A stretch of DNA of 64,000 nucleotides from Verrucomicrobiales bacterium (GTDB lineage Bacteria; Verrucomicrobiota; Verrucomicrobiia; Verrucomicrobiales; DEV007): contig JARGPH010000030.1 of the NCBI GenBank assembly GCA_029213065.1, positions 1 through 64,000 of the forward strand. Direction: 5' to 3'. Below are positions 50,578-59,799 of this stretch, piece after piece. Under the pieces are notes generated by a model. The model had not been told where the DNA came from. It searched no databases and saw only the letters and a program-made list of their open reading frames with translations. The translations under genes were made by a program, and so were the position numbers. How positions within the stretch are numbered: position 1 is the first letter of the stretch; each line of letters opens with the position of its first letter.

Positions 50578-52041
50578 TTACAACACCGGAGCAGCGAGAC
50601 GAGCCAGGCGAACTCCAACGCGAAACCACCAGTTCCTGCTCGTAAATTCATCGCCACCGACTTCGCGCGACACGAGAAAATCCTGCTCTAACATAGCCTC
50701 AACCTGACTCGCCATATCACGGCATAAAATTACGGCGGTCACTTCAAAATTTAAACGCATCGACCGGTTATCGAGATTGGCCGTCCCCACCGCTGACATC
50801 TCTTCATCCACGAGAACCACTTTCTGGTGAAGAAACCCCGGCTCATAACGAAAGATCCGGACCCCGGCCGCTTCCATTTCCCCGAGGAACGAGAAAGTGG
50901 CGAGCCAAGGAATGTACTTATCCGGCTTGTCCGGAATGAGAATTCGCACATCGACCCCGCGCAACGCGGCCATTTGCAGTGCCGATCGTATTGATTCATC
51001 TGTCACAAAATAAGGCGAGGCAATCCAGACCCGCCGAATCGCTCTCGTGATCGCATTGAGGAAGAAAATTGTCCCCCCTTCAATCTGCTGAATGGGACCG
51101 GTCGGCAATGTCAGGACAATCGATTTTCCAGCCCCGCAGTGGCTCCCATCCCCTTCAATGACGCGATTCCAGTTCAGAGTCGGCATGATCCCTGTCGCCC
51201 AGTAGTAGTCAGCGAGAAAAATCATTTGGAGACTCAGCACCGCCGGCCCCGAAATCTGCACATGGGTGTCCCGCCACTCTCCATACTTATCGGAATACCC
51301 GAGATACTCATCCCCGACATTATGCCCTCCGACGAAGCCGATCGCTCCGTCCACAATGACAATCTTCCGATGATTTCTGAAATTAATCTGGAAGCGGTTA
51401 CTCGGTCCCTGCGTCGAATGGAATTCATGGATCTCCACCCCGCCCGATCTCAGCGACGCCACGTAATCTTTCCCGAGAGCATGACTCCCGATCTCGTCGT
51501 AAACAAAATACACCTTCACCCCGCGATCCGCGCACTCGAGCAGCTTGTGCCGGAGGCGAGTTCCCAACTTGTCATCCTTCACAATGAAGAATTGAATCAG
51601 AATATATTCCGTCGCGTTGTCCAGCTCGCGAAAAATGGCCTCGAACGTCATCTCACCGTTAATGAGCAGACACACTTCGTTCCCTGTCGTAAAACGCCGC
51701 TCACTCAACTTTTCGAGAACTCCGGCGTAGCGAGCCTGCTCCGGATTCAATTCCGCAAAGTGAGGGCTCAACGTTTCAATCAAATCGAGATAGACCCTTT
51801 CATTCGCATCGTGGGCCTCTTTCCGCTTTTCCACATACCCCCGGAACTCACGCCGCCCGAGAATCCAATAGAGAGGGACCGCGATAAACGGAAGCGCAAT
51901 GATCGCCATGGCCCAGCCCCACGCGCCCGCCGCCGAGCGCGCCTTCATCACCACATTGATGATCGCGGCGATTGCAAGAATCTCCCAGCCGAGAAACAGA
52001 AGCGTTCCGACAACGGCTTTTTCTGAAAACTGTTCAAACAT
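50578..52041 (-). CDS. cls: Cardiolipin synthase (phospholipase D family)
   Basis: 487 residues. The N-terminus has two transmembrane helices (about 10-60: VVGTLLFLGWEILAIAAIIN, AWGWAMAIIALPFIAVPLYW), as in ClsA. Two HKD motifs: RNHRKIVIVDGAIGFVGG (about 225) and FLHQKVVLVDEEMSAVGTAN (about 404), the catalytic pairs of the PLD superfamily. It condenses phosphatidylglycerols into cardiolipin at the inner membrane. Its ATG overlaps the TGA of the response-regulator gene by one base (TGATG), so translation is coupled to that gene, an unusual arrangement for cls. Confidence 0.93.
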   Translation of the reverse strand: MFEQFSEKAVVGTLLFLGWEILAIAAIINVVMKARSAAGAWGWAMAIIALPFIAVPLYWILGRREFRGYVEKRKEAHDANERVYLDLIETLSPHFAELNPEQARYAGVLEKLSERRFTTGNEVCLLINGEMTFEAIFRELDNATEYILIQFFIVKDDKLGTRLRHKLLECADRGVKVYFVYDEIGSHALGKDYVASLRSGGVEIHEFHSTQGPSNRFQINFRNHRKIVIVDGAIGFVGGHNVGDEYLGYSDKYGEWRDTHVQISGPAVLSLQMIFLADYYWATGIMPTLNWNRVIEGDGSHCGAGKSIVLTLPTGPIQQIEGGTIFFLNAITRAIRRVWIASPYFVTDESIRSALQMAALRGVDVRILIPDKPDKYIPWLATFSFLGEMEAAGVRIFRYEPGFLHQKVVLVDEEMSAVGTANLDNRSMRLNFEVTAVILCRDMASQVEAMLEQDFLVSREVGGDEFTSRNWWFRVGVRLARLAAPVL

Positions 52042-52433
52042 CAGGCTCCCGTATAGGAATCGATCTTCTTCAAGAGACTATCGAACGGAAAAATGGGTTT
52101 TTCCTGCAAATCATCGCATCCCGCCGCAGTAATTTTTTCCTGATGATGAGCCATTGTATGTGCCGTCAGGGCAATGATCGGAATGGAAGCGAGTTCCCCG
52201 TTGGCTTTGATCTGACGCGTCGCTTCGAGTCCCGCATTGGGATCAGGCTGAGCGTCGGGAGCCGTCGGGAGCTCCAAATCCATCAGAATCAACTGAGGCC
52301 GCTCCGCATCGGCTTTTTCCACAGCCGTCTGCGCATCCGTCGCCACAGAGATCTCGTGGCCGTGGTGCATCAGCAAACGCGTAAGCAGGCTGATATTATC
52401 TGCATCATCTTCGACTAATAGAATTTTCGCCAT
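52041..52433 (-). CDS. Stand-alone response-regulator receiver with an insertion beside the phospho-Asp
   Basis: 130 residues, only a CheY-like receiver with no output domain. Acidic pocket EDD (8-10), phospho-acceptor Asp52 (LILMDLELP), switch Thr in IIALTAHTM and Lys in LQEKPI. Between LELP and GLEATRQIKA lies an insert of about ten residues (TAPDAQPDPN), absent from ordinary receivers, beside the phosphorylation site. It lies upstream of cls with a TGATG overlap, so the two are co-expressed. No kinase is adjacent. It may act by binding a partner protein. Confidence 0.88.
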   Translation of the reverse strand: MAKILLVEDDADNISLLTRLLMHHGHEISVATDAQTAVEKADAERPQLILMDLELPTAPDAQPDPNAGLEATRQIKANGELASIPIIALTAHTMAHHQEKITAAGCDDLQEKPIFPFDSLLKKIDSYTGA

Positions 52434-52618
52434 AACTTTCTAATTTTTAACGTTTTAAAACACCCCGGAACCGGTCATTCGGTCCCTGTTTGAAAGAATA
52501 TTCCTAAAAAGATCGAACAAATTTCACACCACTGACTCTAACTTAACTGTAACTCCTAGAGCAAGAGGAGATCCTCCTTATAGCAAAAGGTTTTATAGTT
52601 ACAAAACAAGCGGTTCCT

Positions 52619-52649
52619 TGCAGGGTTCACCCATTCGGTGAGCCCTGCA
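52619..52649 (+). terminator. Strong intrinsic-terminator-like hairpin
   Basis: TGCAGGGTTCACC, a five-base CATTC loop, then GGTGAGCCCTGCA: a 13-pair stem with one T-G pair, followed by TTCGTTTTGTCC. The wobble pair holds only on the + strand, and the T-rich tail follows on +. The neighbouring genes are both on the reverse strand, so it either ends the C45-like gene's transcript imperfectly or terminates an unseen + strand small RNA starting in 52440-52610. Confidence 0.65.
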
Positions 52650-52696
52650 TTCGTTTTGTCCTCAAAGGTTCGTTTGGGAAAAATAAAGGTTACGAC

Positions 52697-54616
52697 CTAT
52701 CTGGGAGCGACATTGGCCTGAGTCAGGTTTCCACCTGAGCTCAACAACTCGCCCAGATTGTATTTCGTGTAACGCGTGTGACTCGCGACATTTTCCGAAT
52801 CCGCATTGGCGACCCAGAAATCGAGAGAACCGGGTTCGAAAAGGACCGACTGAATGTTCGACTTCATGCACACGGGATGAGTCATCAGATCGCGCGCCGA
52901 ATCCGCATCAAACGTGCCGTAGCCGTCTTTAACCCGACGCGAGAGCTCCGTGTACCGATCACCCGCGGACATCAGAACGGTGTCCTTCACCGGATTCGGA
53001 AGGAGAGGATGAGCCGCCCCCGGAAGAATCGTTTCGAAAGTCTCCGGCGTCGCGGCGATTCCGACCGACTTCCCTGACTTTGCATCCGAGATCACATAAT
53101 AATACTCACAGGTGCGGGGCCCACGTTCAAAAATAGCGACGGCTTCTTCGAGGGTATCCGCCTTTTCCATCACCTCGCGCATGAGCTGAGCCATCGCCTT
53201 CCCGTCCCAGTTTCCCTCGCCGCGCCCGCCCATTTCACCGATCGCAATATGCTTTTCGTTCATTGCCGTGACCGAGCCAATGAACCCGGCGTAGCCGACA
53301 TTGACCCAGGCATTCCCCTCGTCAGGCTCATAAATCATCACGACCGCATTTTGCTCCAGCCCAACGCCCCGCATGTAGTCGAGGACGCGACCGTGATACA
53401 TTTTGCCATCGACCGTGGCGCTGCCATGAAGCGCAAACCCGCTGCAGTGAAACAGTTCCGGAAAGAAATTCGAAAGCCGCGACTCCTCTTTATCAAGCCC
53501 CGAGGCGAGCGCGAGCGCATCCATTTCACGGAGGTAGCGTGGATCCGTGTGGGGGTGCAAACGGGACACCGCCTCCTCGATCTCGCCGAAAAACCAACGC
53601 CCTTTAGCGAACGAGCTTCCCACTCCGATCCCGTAGAGAATACGATCAGTCACGGCACGGATCTCATCTTTCAGCAGCTCGCCATGTTGAGTCCCCATTT
53701 CCTCGGGCGTTCCTTTGAGAAAGAGCACTCTCGTCCCATCGTGATCTTCGAGACGGCCCGCTCCGGAGTGCGCGAGGACGGTTCGTTTTCCAGTCGCCGG
53801 AGGAAGCGTTTCCGCTTTGCTGTTCAAATTCGAAAGCGTCACCTCTACGAACTTCGCAAGATGGGAAAGGGCAACCCGCTCCGGTTCCGGCACTTCACGC
53901 GCCTCGTCCCAGCCGATCTCCACTCCTGAATCAATGCCGGCTTTCCAGTCCTCAAAGTCGACCTGCACATCGAGCTCCGCGCCATCCTGAACCCGAACCG
54001 ATTGCGGATGCCCTGTCGAGTCATCAAAAGCAAAGGTGAGTTCAAGCGATTCCGGGAGGTCAAACTTTCGCGCCGCAAACGGCTTCAGGCGGGCACGAAT
54101 CACTTCCGCCCCGCCTTCGCCCGCTCCCGCCTCTGCAGAGAGCATCGCAGGGAGAAGACGCATCCGGCTCCGACTGACCGGCAGCGAAAATGAAGGCAAC
54201 GCAACCGGATCAATGCTGTCGGGCCTCCCCGAGAAACGAGGCACATCGTTGACGCCGACGATGGCCATATCCTGATGCGGCACGAAAATCCTCACCTCCT
54301 GCCCGTCGCGTGCGATGTGATACGTTTCACCATCGACCGCGGCACTGAGAAAGAGTTTGTCCGGAGCCTGATAGCTGAAGCGAGCGCCCTGCCCCGCGAG
54401 TTCTTCAGGGATTCCGGAAACCTTCGAAAATGAAAATTGCCCGGATACCAGCGGTGCAACTGCAGAGGAAGGCTCAATCAACTCATGAATCCGGCCGAGG
54501 TGCTTCGCCAATGAGCGGGATTCGGCACTCGTCAAAACACCAAACCAGAGAATCACAGCAAGCAGACAAATTGCGGCAATACTGCCAACCAAAAACCGGG
54601 CGGGATTCTTTTTCAT
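52697..54616 (-). CDS. Membrane-anchored C45-like acyltransferase/amidohydrolase (Ntn-hydrolase fold)
   Basis: 639 residues. An N-terminal signal/transmembrane segment (about 7-28) is followed by a DUF2092-like periplasmic domain (about 45-270: KVSGIPEELAGQGARFSYQA, SLELTFAFDDSTGHPQSVRV). The C-terminal domain (about 300-639) resembles the C45 peptidase / acyl-CoA:6-aminopenicillanate acyltransferase group: LFLKGTPEEMGTQHGELLKD, then the likely catalytic Cys in PELFHCSGFALHG (about 391), YHGRVLDYMRG, MNEKHIAIGEMGGRGEGN. Members cleave themselves to free the Cys. Substrate unknown, possibly acylated amino acids or lipids. Confidence 0.78.
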   Translation of the reverse strand: MKKNPARFLVGSIAAICLLAVILWFGVLTSAESRSLAKHLGRIHELIEPSSAVAPLVSGQFSFSKVSGIPEELAGQGARFSYQAPDKLFLSAAVDGETYHIARDGQEVRIFVPHQDMAIVGVNDVPRFSGRPDSIDPVALPSFSLPVSRSRMRLLPAMLSAEAGAGEGGAEVIRARLKPFAARKFDLPESLELTFAFDDSTGHPQSVRVQDGAELDVQVDFEDWKAGIDSGVEIGWDEAREVPEPERVALSHLAKFVEVTLSNLNSKAETLPPATGKRTVLAHSGAGRLEDHDGTRVLFLKGTPEEMGTQHGELLKDEIRAVTDRILYGIGVGSSFAKGRWFFGEIEEAVSRLHPHTDPRYLREMDALALASGLDKEESRLSNFFPELFHCSGFALHGSATVDGKMYHGRVLDYMRGVGLEQNAVVMIYEPDEGNAWVNVGYAGFIGSVTAMNEKHIAIGEMGGRGEGNWDGKAMAQLMREVMEKADTLEEAVAIFERGPRTCEYYYVISDAKSGKSVGIAATPETFETILPGAAHPLLPNPVKDTVLMSAGDRYTELSRRVKDGYGTFDADSARDLMTHPVCMKSNIQSVLFEPGSLDFWVANADSENVASHTRYTKYNLGELLSSGGNLTQANVAPR

Positions 54617-54771
54617 TCCTCACAATGACTTAATTCCCAAAAGGGTTCAATCAGCTAAAAAGCAAAATAGCGTATCCCCATTGGCGAGATCAAGGTCGCG
54701 TTGCCGCGTCCGCCATAGCGCCACCGCTTGGCATTGGCAGAAGACCGGATCGGGCACTAGAATGGGAGCGC

Positions 54772-56295
54772 ATGATTTCTTTCCTTTTGCGCCGTTCTCA
54801 CCAAACCCAACAGGGTATGGTCACTGACCTGACCCTGTTGAGTCTTCCCATTCTCGCTGCGACCGCTCTGCTTTTCGACACGCCCGCCACAGCTGCAGAA
54901 TTCACTGATCCGGCGCCGCCGGAAGTTCACGATGTGACGGCCGCCGCGGCGACGGAGTCGGCAGGATTCGACGAACTTACGTTTTTTGCCGCCCCGAAGC
55001 CACTTTCGCCGGACGCGGTCACCGCGAACTGGCCCCGGTTTCTCGGCCCGACTGATGACGGGAAAACCACGGAGACGATGCTGCTCGATTCCTTTCCTGA
55101 AAGAGGACTCACGAAAGTGTGGGAAATCGAGAAAGGAACCGGCTACACCTCCCCGGTGATCGTCGACGGACGGCTCGTTTTCTTTGACCGCATCGGTGGA
55201 GAGGAAATCACCGACTGCCTTGATCCTGAAACGGGGAAACGCTTCTGGCGGCACCGTGACGAGGTGAGCTACACGGACCGCTACGGATTCAGCAACGGTC
55301 CCCGTGCCAGCGCCGTCATTGCCGACGGGAAGATCGTCACCCTTGGCGTTACGAGCCGCCTCACCTGCCTCGACCTCGCCTCCGGACAGCTCATCTGGCA
55401 GCGGGACCTCGCTTCGGAATTTGAAATCGCGAGCTACTTTTTCGGACACGGATGCTGCCCGATTATCACTGAAGGAAAAATCATCGTTCCGCTCGGAACC
55501 TCAGATCAAATGAGCGTTGCCGCCTTCGATCTCAAGACCGGCGCTCTCGTCTGGGGCACGAAGCACGAATGGAATGCCGGCTACGCATCACCTGTCATCG
55601 CGGAACTTCAGGGTGAGCCGAGGCTCCTTGTGTTCGCAGGAGGCGAAAGCGATCCCGCCACCGGAGGCCTCCTCTGCATCAATCCCGCCACCGGCGAGCT
55701 TCTCGATGCCTTCCCTTGGAGAGCGGACAAATACGAAAGCGTCAATGGCTCGACCCCGCTCGCAGCAGGGAAGGACCGCGTCTACATTTCCGATGCCTAC
55801 GCGATCGGCGGCATCATGCTCGAACTCGATGAGAATCTGAAATGGAAGGAAGTCTGGCGCGCCCCGGACTTCGGAATGCACTGGGTGAGCCCGCTCTTGC
55901 TCGACGGCAACCTTTACGGCTTTCGCGGTCGCAACGAACCGGATGCGTGGCTCGCCAGTTACAAGGTCGACTCGGGCGAAGAAAACTGGAGAGAGGATAT
56001 CCAGTGGAAAATCCCGCTGGAGAGCGGCCGCGACTACAACATGCGCTATTTCCGCGGCAACCTTCTCCACGCCGATGGCAGGAATTACGCGCTCGGAGAA
56101 CTGGGATCGCTCGGCATTCTTGATCTCTCCCCTGAAGGTGTCAAAGAGATCGATCGAACCCAGCTGTTCATCGCCCGCTCGACCTGGTCACCCCCGGTGA
56201 TTCACAAAGGGTTGCTTTACATCTCACAGCACGAACCAAGTATGACAGGCAATCCACCGCGTTTGATCTGCTACGATTTCAGGCGCAGCGAGTAG
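54772..56295 (+). CDS. Secreted PQQ-like beta-propeller protein
   Basis: 507 residues. Export signal near the N-terminus (TLLSLPILAATALLFDTPAT; an ATG at 54817 opens it most directly). The propeller repeats carry the PQQ-type blade ending: FDLKTGALVWGTKHEWNAGY, DLASGQLIWQRDLASEFEIA and YKVDSGEENWRED. The first blade opens with NWPRFLGPTDDGKTTET, typical of PVC quinoprotein-like/BamB-like proteins. Catalytic PQQ and Ca ligands are not apparent, so a structural or binding propeller is as likely as a dehydrogenase. It is divergent from the C45-like gene and convergent with the sialate esterase. Confidence 0.82.
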   Translation: MISFLLRRSHQTQQGMVTDLTLLSLPILAATALLFDTPATAAEFTDPAPPEVHDVTAAAATESAGFDELTFFAAPKPLSPDAVTANWPRFLGPTDDGKTTETMLLDSFPERGLTKVWEIEKGTGYTSPVIVDGRLVFFDRIGGEEITDCLDPETGKRFWRHRDEVSYTDRYGFSNGPRASAVIADGKIVTLGVTSRLTCLDLASGQLIWQRDLASEFEIASYFFGHGCCPIITEGKIIVPLGTSDQMSVAAFDLKTGALVWGTKHEWNAGYASPVIAELQGEPRLLVFAGGESDPATGGLLCINPATGELLDAFPWRADKYESVNGSTPLAAGKDRVYISDAYAIGGIMLELDENLKWKEVWRAPDFGMHWVSPLLLDGNLYGFRGRNEPDAWLASYKVDSGEENWREDIQWKIPLESGRDYNMRYFRGNLLHADGRNYALGELGSLGILDLSPEGVKEIDRTQLFIARSTWSPPVIHKGLLYISQHEPSMTGNPPRLICYDFRRSE

Positions 56296-56375
56296 GTTCT
56301 GCATCCCCAAGAAGGCACAAAGGACGCGAAAAAAGGAGCCGAACTTCAGCGTAAAGCCCGTTTCACGTTCCCACC

Positions 56376-56428
56376 GCGCGAAGCGCCTCAGAAACCAGGA
56401 ACTTTTCACCTTTTACAGCGCGAAGCGC
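56376..56428. repeat. Two copies of GCGCGAAGCGC in a convergent intergenic gap
   Basis: GCGCGAAGCGC occurs at 56376-56386 and 56418-56428, each able to form a 4-5-pair stem with a GAA loop. They lie between the convergent PQQ-propeller and sialate-esterase genes. The second copy extends to AGCGC-GAA-GCGCT. They may be short bidirectional terminator elements. Confidence 0.55.
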
Positions 56429-56433
56429 TACCC

Positions 56434-57987
56434 TCACCAGGAGTCCGTCCGGAACGGACTCGCGGGCAAACCTTCTGCATTTCCGAAATTGGCACCCTCA
56501 GGATTGTTTGACCAGGCGTAGCGAACCGCTCTCGGCTCGGCCACTTTCCCGCTGGATACGACCAGTGTATTTCCGTCAATCAACGCTGTCGCCGGCACAA
56601 ACTCGCCATCAGCTCCCGCGATTTCAAAATACTTGAGCGGGTCTCCATCGAGGGACGCAAGTCCTCCCCCGGGATGCTTGAACGAAACAATCGCTTTCGC
56701 CCCTTCAATTTGCAGGGACTCAAAAACCGGTCCCGAGAAAACAATGTTCTCCCCGTAGGTATTGGCTCTCGCAAATCGGGCGAGCCGCTCCCCGATCGGC
56801 TTTTTATCGCGCGGGTGAATGTCCTCCGCTTCGCCCTTGTCGATAGCCACGACCATTCCGGTGTTCGTTCCCTCCTCCCAGAATTTCAACATCTGCTCAC
56901 GTACAATGGGCCACCCCTCCGGATCGCCGTTGGCAAAATTGGGAAGCTGCACCATATAAAACGGAAAGTCCCGTCGTTCGATTTTTCCATGGGAGGCAGC
57001 GGCCCAATCGGCCCTCCAGTCCTCGACGAGAGCAAACATGAGATCCCGGTAGCCAACATTGAAAGGTGGCCTTGAGTTTGCCTCACCCTGATACCAGATC
57101 ACCCCGCGAATCGCGTAAGGCTGAAGTGGCGCGACCATCGCATTGTAGTGACCGGCGGGCCGCTTCACATGATCGGGCCCGAGCGGTTCCCGCGGTGCTC
57201 TTTTCACAAACGACTCACCGGCCTCTTTTGCCGCGTCGCGTTTGACGATCCATTTTGCGAGTGACTCTTTATACCGGGCCATCGCATCGGGGTGATTCCG
57301 AACTGTCACACTCCAGTAATCCCGCGTAACAGCCGCAGTGGGATCGGAAGCAAGCGTTTCCGAATTGATCCAGGAATAGGCATTGGTCCCCCCGTTCGCG
57401 GCTTGGATCAATCCTACAGGTACGGAGCGGTCTGCGCTGAGACGGGCTCCGAAAAAGAAAGCTGCCGCAGAGAATTGACTCACCGTTTCAGGGGTCACCA
57501 GTTTCCACTCGGCATCGACTTCAGACAAAGGTTCGCTCGTCCCCTCAACCGGCGCTTTGAACAGCCGTATATTCGCATATTCGCCACTCGCCGCCGCAGC
57601 GACCGCCTCATCTGCAGAAAGACTCGAACGGACTGCCATCGCCATGTTCGACTGCCCCGAGCCGACCCAGACTTCACCGATGAGAAGCCCCTCAACCACA
57701 ATCGTCTCCGCGCCCGAAGTAACCGTCATAGACTGCCCTTTCGCATTGGCGAGCAAAGGATCCAGGATCGCAATCCACTCCCCGTTCTCGTCGGCTGTCA
57801 CCTCATGAGACTGAGCTTCAAAGGCCACCGTGACATTCGCAAGTGGATCGGCGGAACCGAACACAGGAACCGGCAACTCCTGCTGGAGCACCCCCTGATT
57901 GGTGAAAAGGGAGTTTAGTTTCAACGAACCGGCATACAGGCCGGAAGTCAGACAAAAGCTCACCAGCGCAGTGAAAAGAAATTTCAT
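56434..57987 (-). CDS. Sialate O-acetylesterase-like protein (SASA family)
   Basis: 517 residues from the ATG at 57987, which opens a signal peptide (MKFLFTALVSFCLTSGLYAG); an upstream start at 58020 is open but less likely. SASA-family blocks: LFTNQGVLQQELPVPVFGSA, GEVWVGSGQSNMAMAV (catalytic Ser in GQSNM), GLIQAANGGTNAYSWIN, GVIWYQGEANSRP and the Asp/His region VAIDKGEAEDIHPRDKKPIG. The enzyme removes O-acetyl groups from sialic acids or plant and algal sugars in the periplasm. Members in PVC bacteria often act on xylan or sulfated glycans, so the substrate is open. Confidence 0.9.
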   Translation of the reverse strand: MKFLFTALVSFCLTSGLYAGSLKLNSLFTNQGVLQQELPVPVFGSADPLANVTVAFEAQSHEVTADENGEWIAILDPLLANAKGQSMTVTSGAETIVVEGLLIGEVWVGSGQSNMAMAVRSSLSADEAVAAAASGEYANIRLFKAPVEGTSEPLSEVDAEWKLVTPETVSQFSAAAFFFGARLSADRSVPVGLIQAANGGTNAYSWINSETLASDPTAAVTRDYWSVTVRNHPDAMARYKESLAKWIVKRDAAKEAGESFVKRAPREPLGPDHVKRPAGHYNAMVAPLQPYAIRGVIWYQGEANSRPPFNVGYRDLMFALVEDWRADWAAASHGKIERRDFPFYMVQLPNFANGDPEGWPIVREQMLKFWEEGTNTGMVVAIDKGEAEDIHPRDKKPIGERLARFARANTYGENIVFSGPVFESLQIEGAKAIVSFKHPGGGLASLDGDPLKYFEIAGADGEFVPATALIDGNTLVVSSGKVAEPRAVRYAWSNNPEGANFGNAEGLPASPFRTDSW

Positions 57988-58106
57988 CGAAAAATATCTC
58001 TGCTCCTCGCTCAAGCGCAACGCCCAATTTTGTCAGGTAAAGAGCCCATTCTTCGTTTCCTCTCTTCCCTGCTGGACTTCATTGAGATTCGGTTCGACCT
58101 GTCTGG

Positions 58107-58748
58107 ATGGTAGCATTTCGACTTTTCAACATCCCGATTCGCATTCAGGGAATGTTCTGGCTTCTCTGTCTCTTCATCGGGATGAATTATCTTCAAGCCG
58201 GTGGGAGCAGGGGAATCGGCATGTTTCTCATTTTCGGGGTTTCACTCTTCGTCACCGTTCTCTGGCACGAACTCGGCCATGCCTGGGCGAGAAAGAAAAA
58301 TGGAGCCCCGCATTCGGAGATCGTTTTGCACGGATTCGGCGGCTACTGCGCCGGACCGGGAACGTTTTCACGTCCGCAATCGATCTTCATTTCCGCGGCC
58401 GGCCCACTCGCCAATTTCGTCCTCGCCGCGGCCGCCTTTCTTCTCATACAGGCCCCCGGAATGGAGGGCTTCTGGCCAAAATTCGCGCTCAGCACGCTGA
58501 TCACGATCAATCTCTTTCTCGGGATCCTCAATCTACTCCCCATCTTCCCAATGGACGGCGGTCAGATTCTCGCAAACATCCTCGGACCAAAGCACACCCG
58601 GACGGTTTTCATCATCGGGTTGGGGCTCGGCGGAATCCTCGCCGCCTTCTTCCTCATGACCGGAAATATTTTCGGCGGCGTTATTTTCGGGATGCTCGCC
58701 TTCCAGAACTGGAAAGGGATGCAGGGTCAACGCCCCTCGTTCCCATAG
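58107..58748 (+). CDS. M50-family site-2-type membrane metalloprotease
   Basis: 213 residues with four to six transmembrane helices. The metal site is the classic H54-E-L-G-H58 (VTVLWHELGHAWARKKNG) plus a downstream LPIFPMDGGQILANILG, where Asp (about 148) is the third ligand. Short single-domain members of about 200 residues resemble SpoIVFB/Rip-type proteases lacking PDZ and CBS domains. They cut transmembrane segments of regulators such as anti-sigma factors. No obvious target adjoins it. The end is convergent with the M28 peptidase gene. Confidence 0.9.
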   Translation: MVAFRLFNIPIRIQGMFWLLCLFIGMNYLQAGGSRGIGMFLIFGVSLFVTVLWHELGHAWARKKNGAPHSEIVLHGFGGYCAGPGTFSRPQSIFISAAGPLANFVLAAAAFLLIQAPGMEGFWPKFALSTLITINLFLGILNLLPIFPMDGGQILANILGPKHTRTVFIIGLGLGGILAAFFLMTGNIFGGVIFGMLAFQNWKGMQGQRPSFP

Positions 58749-58765
58749 CCCGCAAAAGAGCGCCA

Positions 58766-59773
58766 CTACGGCATCAAATATTTCTCAACGAGCTGCAAAG
58801 TAACCCGTCCTGTGATCTCCAGGCTCTCAGCACTGATCTCACTGAGGGTGTCCTTCTGCGTGTGCCAGTAGGGAAAATCAAAATCGATCAAATCAATCGT
58901 GGGAATACCCGCGACGACATTGAGGGGAACATGATCATCGACGATATAATCCGGGCTGATCCCGATGTGTGATCGCAATTCCAAATCATCCGACGCGGAA
59001 AGAAGCGAACGGGAAATCTGATCAACCCGCTCCTGAACTTTCTCAATGTCCACGAGGTAGCCGCTCTCTTTCGCTTCAGCGAGTTCACGGAGGCCGGAAC
59101 GGGGAATACGCACTCCCGCGCGAATGTTCAGATTCTTATCACCGACCATATCGAGAAGAATTCCCCACTCAGGCCGCGTTTTGCGATTCTCCGCGACAAT
59201 TTGCGCCGCGTAGTGCTTACTCCCGAAAAGCCCGTCTTTCCCCGTGATATTGGAGCCAAAGGCCTCTTCCCCGTCGAAAAAGACGAGTTCGATTTCGTTC
59301 GCAACCTGAGGATTCAACCCGAGAACCCTTGCGAGTTCGATGAGTAAACCGGTGCTCGATCCCGCATCATTCGCGCCGACAAATTCAAACGTCTCAAAAT
59401 ACTTCGTATCGTAATGCGAGCAGAGCAATCCGCTCACCTCGTCGTCCCGGCGATCAGCACCGCCGAACCGGGCCCGAAGATTCACGAAGGTTTTCCTCCC
59501 CTGCTGGGTTGAGCTTTCAAAGGATTGACGTTCCACCGACCACCCGAGATCGCCGAGTGATTTCTCGATGTAACGACGGGATGCCTCGATGGCATCAGAT
59601 CCAGCGGGACGCGGTCCGAATCCAACGAGGGCCTCGACATGGGCGAAAGCTTTCTCTCCCGAAACCTCTTTCTGAAGGGCTTTGGCTTCGTCGTATTCGA
59701 ATTTTGCGCCTTCTGAGCAGGCACAGAGAATGCCCGCGATGACGATTGCCGTAAACGGGGAAGCGAGTTTCAT
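58766..59773 (-). CDS. M28-family lipoprotein peptidase / glutaminyl-cyclase-like
   Basis: 335 residues with a lipobox (GILCACSEGA, Cys near 19). The M28 co-catalytic zinc pattern: LLCSHYDTKYFE (His/Asp), GANDAGSSTGLLIELARVL (Asp), FFDGEEAFGS (Glu), a bridging region IGISPDYIVDDHVPLN, and a final His in YWHTQKDTLSEIS. The WHT..DTL ending and overall length fit the glutaminyl-peptide cyclotransferase branch, which converts N-terminal Gln to pyroglutamate; aminopeptidase activity is the alternative. It is anchored to a membrane facing the periplasm. Confidence 0.87.
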   Translation of the reverse strand: MKLASPFTAIVIAGILCACSEGAKFEYDEAKALQKEVSGEKAFAHVEALVGFGPRPAGSDAIEASRRYIEKSLGDLGWSVERQSFESSTQQGRKTFVNLRARFGGADRRDDEVSGLLCSHYDTKYFETFEFVGANDAGSSTGLLIELARVLGLNPQVANEIELVFFDGEEAFGSNITGKDGLFGSKHYAAQIVAENRKTRPEWGILLDMVGDKNLNIRAGVRIPRSGLRELAEAKESGYLVDIEKVQERVDQISRSLLSASDDLELRSHIGISPDYIVDDHVPLNVVAGIPTIDLIDFDFPYWHTQKDTLSEISAESLEITGRVTLQLVEKYLMP

Positions 59774-59799
59774 GAGCTAAAGGGTTGCCGCAAAAAGGG

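Noticed and set aside
56356-56371. Half-parS-like GTTTCACGT between convergent genes
   Set aside because: Only the left half matches; the palindromic second half of parS is missing.
57899-58972. 357-codon + strand open frame covering the M50 protease
   Set aside because: The overlapping frame at 58107 has HELGH and membrane helices; this one is a shifted shadow.
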